Source: JBGSIZ01 sp041742255 (GTDB lineage Bacteria; Pseudomonadota; Alphaproteobacteria; Rhodobacterales; Rhodobacteraceae). From it: a stretch of DNA of 15,759 nt. The position numbers and the translations under genes were made by a program. The notes under the pieces are model-generated. The model was not told the DNA's origin. It saw nothing but the letters and a program-made list of their open reading frames with translations, and did no database searches. Within the stretch, counting starts at the first letter, position 1. Each line of letters begins with the position of its first letter. This document shows positions 14,269 through 15,759 of the stretch, piece after piece. The stretch is from positions 1 through 15,759 of the forward strand of contig JBGSIZ010000045.1 in assembly GCA_041742255.1 (NCBI GenBank), read 5' to 3'.

Positions 14269-14736
14269 ATGAAGATCACTCAACTCGCCGCCGTATTGGC
14301 GCTGTTGGCCGGCCCCGCGTTCGCCGAGAGCCATGCAACCGCCGAACCGATGGCAGCACCGACCGGCGACGCCGTTGCCGGCGCGGAAATCTTTAACCGT
14401 CAGTGCGTCACCTGCCACGTCGTCCAGAACGACGCGGGTGAAGTGTTGGCAGGCCGCAACGCCAAAACCGGGCCGAACCTGCACGGCGTCGTGGGCCGGA
14501 CCCCCGGCGTGGTCGAAGGGTTCTCGTATGGCGACGGCATGGTCGCCTATGGCGCAACCGGCGCTGTCTGGATGGAAGAGAACTTTGTGGCCTATGTGCA
14601 GGACCCGACCGATTTCCTGCGCACAGCGCTCGAAGACCGGCGCGCCCGTGGCAAGATGGCGTTCCAGCTGCGGTCGCCCGAAGATGCGGCAAACGTCTAT
14701 GCCTTCCTCGCGACGTTCACGCCTGCGGCCGAATAA
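14269..14736 (+). CDS. cycA: Cytochrome c2, periplasmic (CycA)
   Basis: Cytochrome c2 shuttles electrons from the bc1 complex to the photo-oxidised reaction centre, and in respiration to cytochrome oxidase. The 155-residue precursor has a Sec signal peptide (MKITQLAAVLALLAGPAFA, probable cleavage after residue 19). It has one haem site CVTCH at 46-50, with Cys46, Cys49 and axial His50; the sixth ligand is Met130 in GKMAF. The TGPNLHGVVGRTPG loop and the C-terminal helix ANVYAFLATF are typical. The mature N terminus has an extra Ala/Pro/Thr-rich stretch of about 13 residues before the haem domain. AAAGGGAG at 14255-14262 is the ribosome-binding site. A terminator follows. It could be named cyt c550 in some genomes; the c2 fold itself is clear. 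Confidence 0.92.
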   Translation: MKITQLAAVLALLAGPAFAESHATAEPMAAPTGDAVAGAEIFNRQCVTCHVVQNDAGEVLAGRNAKTGPNLHGVVGRTPGVVEGFSYGDGMVAYGATGAVWMEENFVAYVQDPTDFLRTALEDRRARGKMAFQLRSPEDAANVYAFLATFTPAAE

Positions 14737-14778
14737 TCCGCCACAGCGTCCAACGCTACGCTGACGCAAAACCGATGC

Positions 14779-14808
14779 AAAGGCCGCCGCGCCCCGGCGG
14801 CCTTTTTT
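14779..14808 (+). terminator. Rho-independent terminator of cycA
   Basis: A perfect 11-bp stem pairs AAAGGCCGCCG at 14779-14789 with CGGCGGCCTTT at 14795-14805 around a CGCCC loop. Six T residues run over 14803-14808. It lies between the convergent genes cycA and bchO. Read on the minus strand the stem is followed by a shorter T-run (TTTGCATC), so it may also stop the bchD-bchO transcript, less efficiently. Confidence 0.93.
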
Positions 14809-14822
14809 CATGCGCCGCGTGC

Positions 14823-15665
14823 TTACTGGTCAGACAGACCCATCGCCGCCACCACCCGCGCCGGGTCCTCCTCATGCGCCAGATGCCCCAAACCGTCCAA
14901 CGTGACGACGGTGGCACGGGGCAACGCGCGGGCGGCGGTCTGGCTGGTTTCCGGTGGCACTGTCTTGTCCCGCGCACCGACAATCAACCGCACCTCGTTT
15001 GAAATGGCGGGCAGGCGGTCCAGCAACCCCTCCAGCTTCCATTGGGCCATCATCGCCAAGGTGGCATCGACGTGCCCCGCGTCGGTGGCCAATGTCCGGT
15101 AAATTTCCAGCCCTTCGGGGGTCAGGGTGGACCCGGTCCCCTCGATCATGCGGCGGACCGTGTCCGGGGTGATCCGCGCGGTGAACAGGTCGGCGGTGAA
15201 AGGCGTCATCGCCAAAACCCGCGCCATCGCCGGGAACAACCACCCGGAGACACCTTTGAACGTGCCAAGGGCGGCGTTGATCCCGACGATCCGCGCACCC
15301 ATCCCCGTCAGGGCCATCTGCAACGCAAGCGCCCCCCCGGCAGAATGGCCCACGATCACATCGGGAGCCCACCCTTCCTGCACGCACAATGCCGCGATGT
15401 CCTCTGCCATCGGCGCAAGGCCACAGCGTTGGCGGGCGCCCATTTGCGTAAACCCTTGGCCGGGCAAATCAATTGCCACCACATGGTGGGTGGCGGCCAA
15501 CTGGGGAAACAACCCGCGAAACGATTGCGACGCACCGCCCGCCCCATGCAACAGCAAAACGGTCGGCCCGGTGCCCTGTTCCTGAACATGCCATCGGTGG
15601 GGGCGGCACAGCACCTGCCGGGACCGCGCGGCCATCGGCCAATCAGGCGGCGGGGGCCATCGCAT
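14823..15665 (-). CDS. bchO: Magnesium chelatase accessory protein BchO (alpha/beta hydrolase)
   Basis: BchO is an alpha/beta-hydrolase fold protein encoded with bchI and bchD and presumed to aid Mg-chelatase or an early pigment step; its substrate is unknown. The 280-residue product starts MRWPPPPDWPMAARSRQVLC, a Trp-Pro start I associate with BchO. The oxyanion region is LLLHGAGGASQSF (37-49). The catalytic triad is intact: Ser108 in GHSAG, Asp233 in GARDKTVPP and His261 in LGHLAH. It overlaps the bchD stop by one base (TGATG) on the minus strand, which supports the name over a generic hydrolase. It ends at TAA, 15 bases from the shared terminator. Confidence 0.9.
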   Translation of the reverse strand: MRWPPPPDWPMAARSRQVLCRPHRWHVQEQGTGPTVLLLHGAGGASQSFRGLFPQLAATHHVVAIDLPGQGFTQMGARQRCGLAPMAEDIAALCVQEGWAPDVIVGHSAGGALALQMALTGMGARIVGINAALGTFKGVSGWLFPAMARVLAMTPFTADLFTARITPDTVRRMIEGTGSTLTPEGLEIYRTLATDAGHVDATLAMMAQWKLEGLLDRLPAISNEVRLIVGARDKTVPPETSQTAARALPRATVVTLDGLGHLAHEEDPARVVAAMGLSDQ

Positions 15666-15759
15666 CAGTTGCCCAAAACCGCATTGACCCCGGCAGACAG
15701 GCGGGCGGCATCGGCGCGCGGCATCGGCAGGTATGGCCCGCCCATGATCGCCGCCAGCC
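15665..15759 (-). CDS. bchD: Magnesium chelatase subunit D, 3' end (BchD)
   Basis: Only the last 30 codons and the stop are present, cut by the window edge. Read on the minus strand, the end is LAAIMGGPYLPMPRADAARL followed by SAGVNAVLGN and TGA. The YLP(L/M)PRA(D/N)A stretch is typical of the extreme C terminus of BchD, after its von Willebrand A domain. BchD is the platform subunit that pairs with the AAA+ ATPase BchI and activates BchH. The TGATG overlap with bchO reproduces the bchD-bchO order of related clusters, and bchI is expected beyond the window. The call rests on a short piece plus context. Confidence 0.83.
   Translation of the reverse strand, partial: LAAIMGGPYLPMPRADAARLSAGVNAVLGN

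Noticed and set aside
14252..14272. Six-codon ORF (MKGRRQ) ending in an ATGA overlap with the cycA start
   Set aside because: It arises from the Shine-Dalgarno purine run itself, is very short and has no upstream gene to feed it; chance is the simplest reading.
1..15759. Mobile elements, CRISPR arrays, tRNA or rRNA genes, toxin-antitoxin or defence genes
   Set aside because: None seen. Gene order and codon use are consistent from end to end with a conserved photosynthesis cluster.

Overview
The window is a large piece of an alphaproteobacterial photosynthesis gene cluster. The gene set (bchNBHLM, lhaA, puhABC, acsF, puhE, hemA, a cytochrome c2 gene, then convergent bchO and bchD), the high G+C content and close matches to remembered Rhodobacter proteins (BchB, reaction-centre H subunit, ALA synthase) point to Rhodobacterales. 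The oxygen-dependent cyclase gene acsF and the cytochrome c2 gene next to hemA suggest an aerobic anoxygenic phototroph of the Roseobacter group. Genus cannot be decided from this sequence.

Layout. Positions 1-7297 (+) hold the late bacteriochlorophyll genes: the 3' end of bchN, then bchB, bchH, bchL and bchM. Positions 7294-10691 (+) hold assembly and reaction-centre genes: lhaA, puhA, puhB, puhC. Positions 10715-12144 (+) hold a 98-residue protein, most likely the cyclase partner BciE, overlapping acsF. Positions 12144-14158 (+) hold puhE and hemA. Most junctions in this block are a few bases long or overlap (ATGA, TGATG), so it reads as one long superoperon. A 110-base gap holds an inverted repeat and a possible promoter, followed by cycA (+) with a textbook terminator. 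On the other strand bchO and the 3' end of bchD converge on that terminator.

How the genes work together. HemA makes 5-aminolevulinate, the first tetrapyrrole precursor. BchH, BchD (and BchI, outside the window) insert Mg into protoporphyrin IX, and BchO is the accessory protein encoded with bchD. BchM methylates Mg-protoporphyrin, AcsF with BciE closes ring E using oxygen, and BchL with BchN-BchB reduces ring D. LhaA, PuhB, PuhC and PuhE assemble pigment-protein complexes or tune pigment supply, PuhA caps the reaction centre, and cytochrome c2 carries electrons back to it.

No new enzyme system stands out. The more interesting points are in the joints between genes: a GC-rich hairpin in the place of the bchB ribosome-binding site, a 15-codon ORF that exactly bridges bchH and bchL, a very stable hairpin between puhA and puhB, and the likely BciE with its ATGA link to acsF. 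No transposons, CRISPR arrays, tRNA or rRNA genes were seen, and no stretch over 300 bases lacks a gene.
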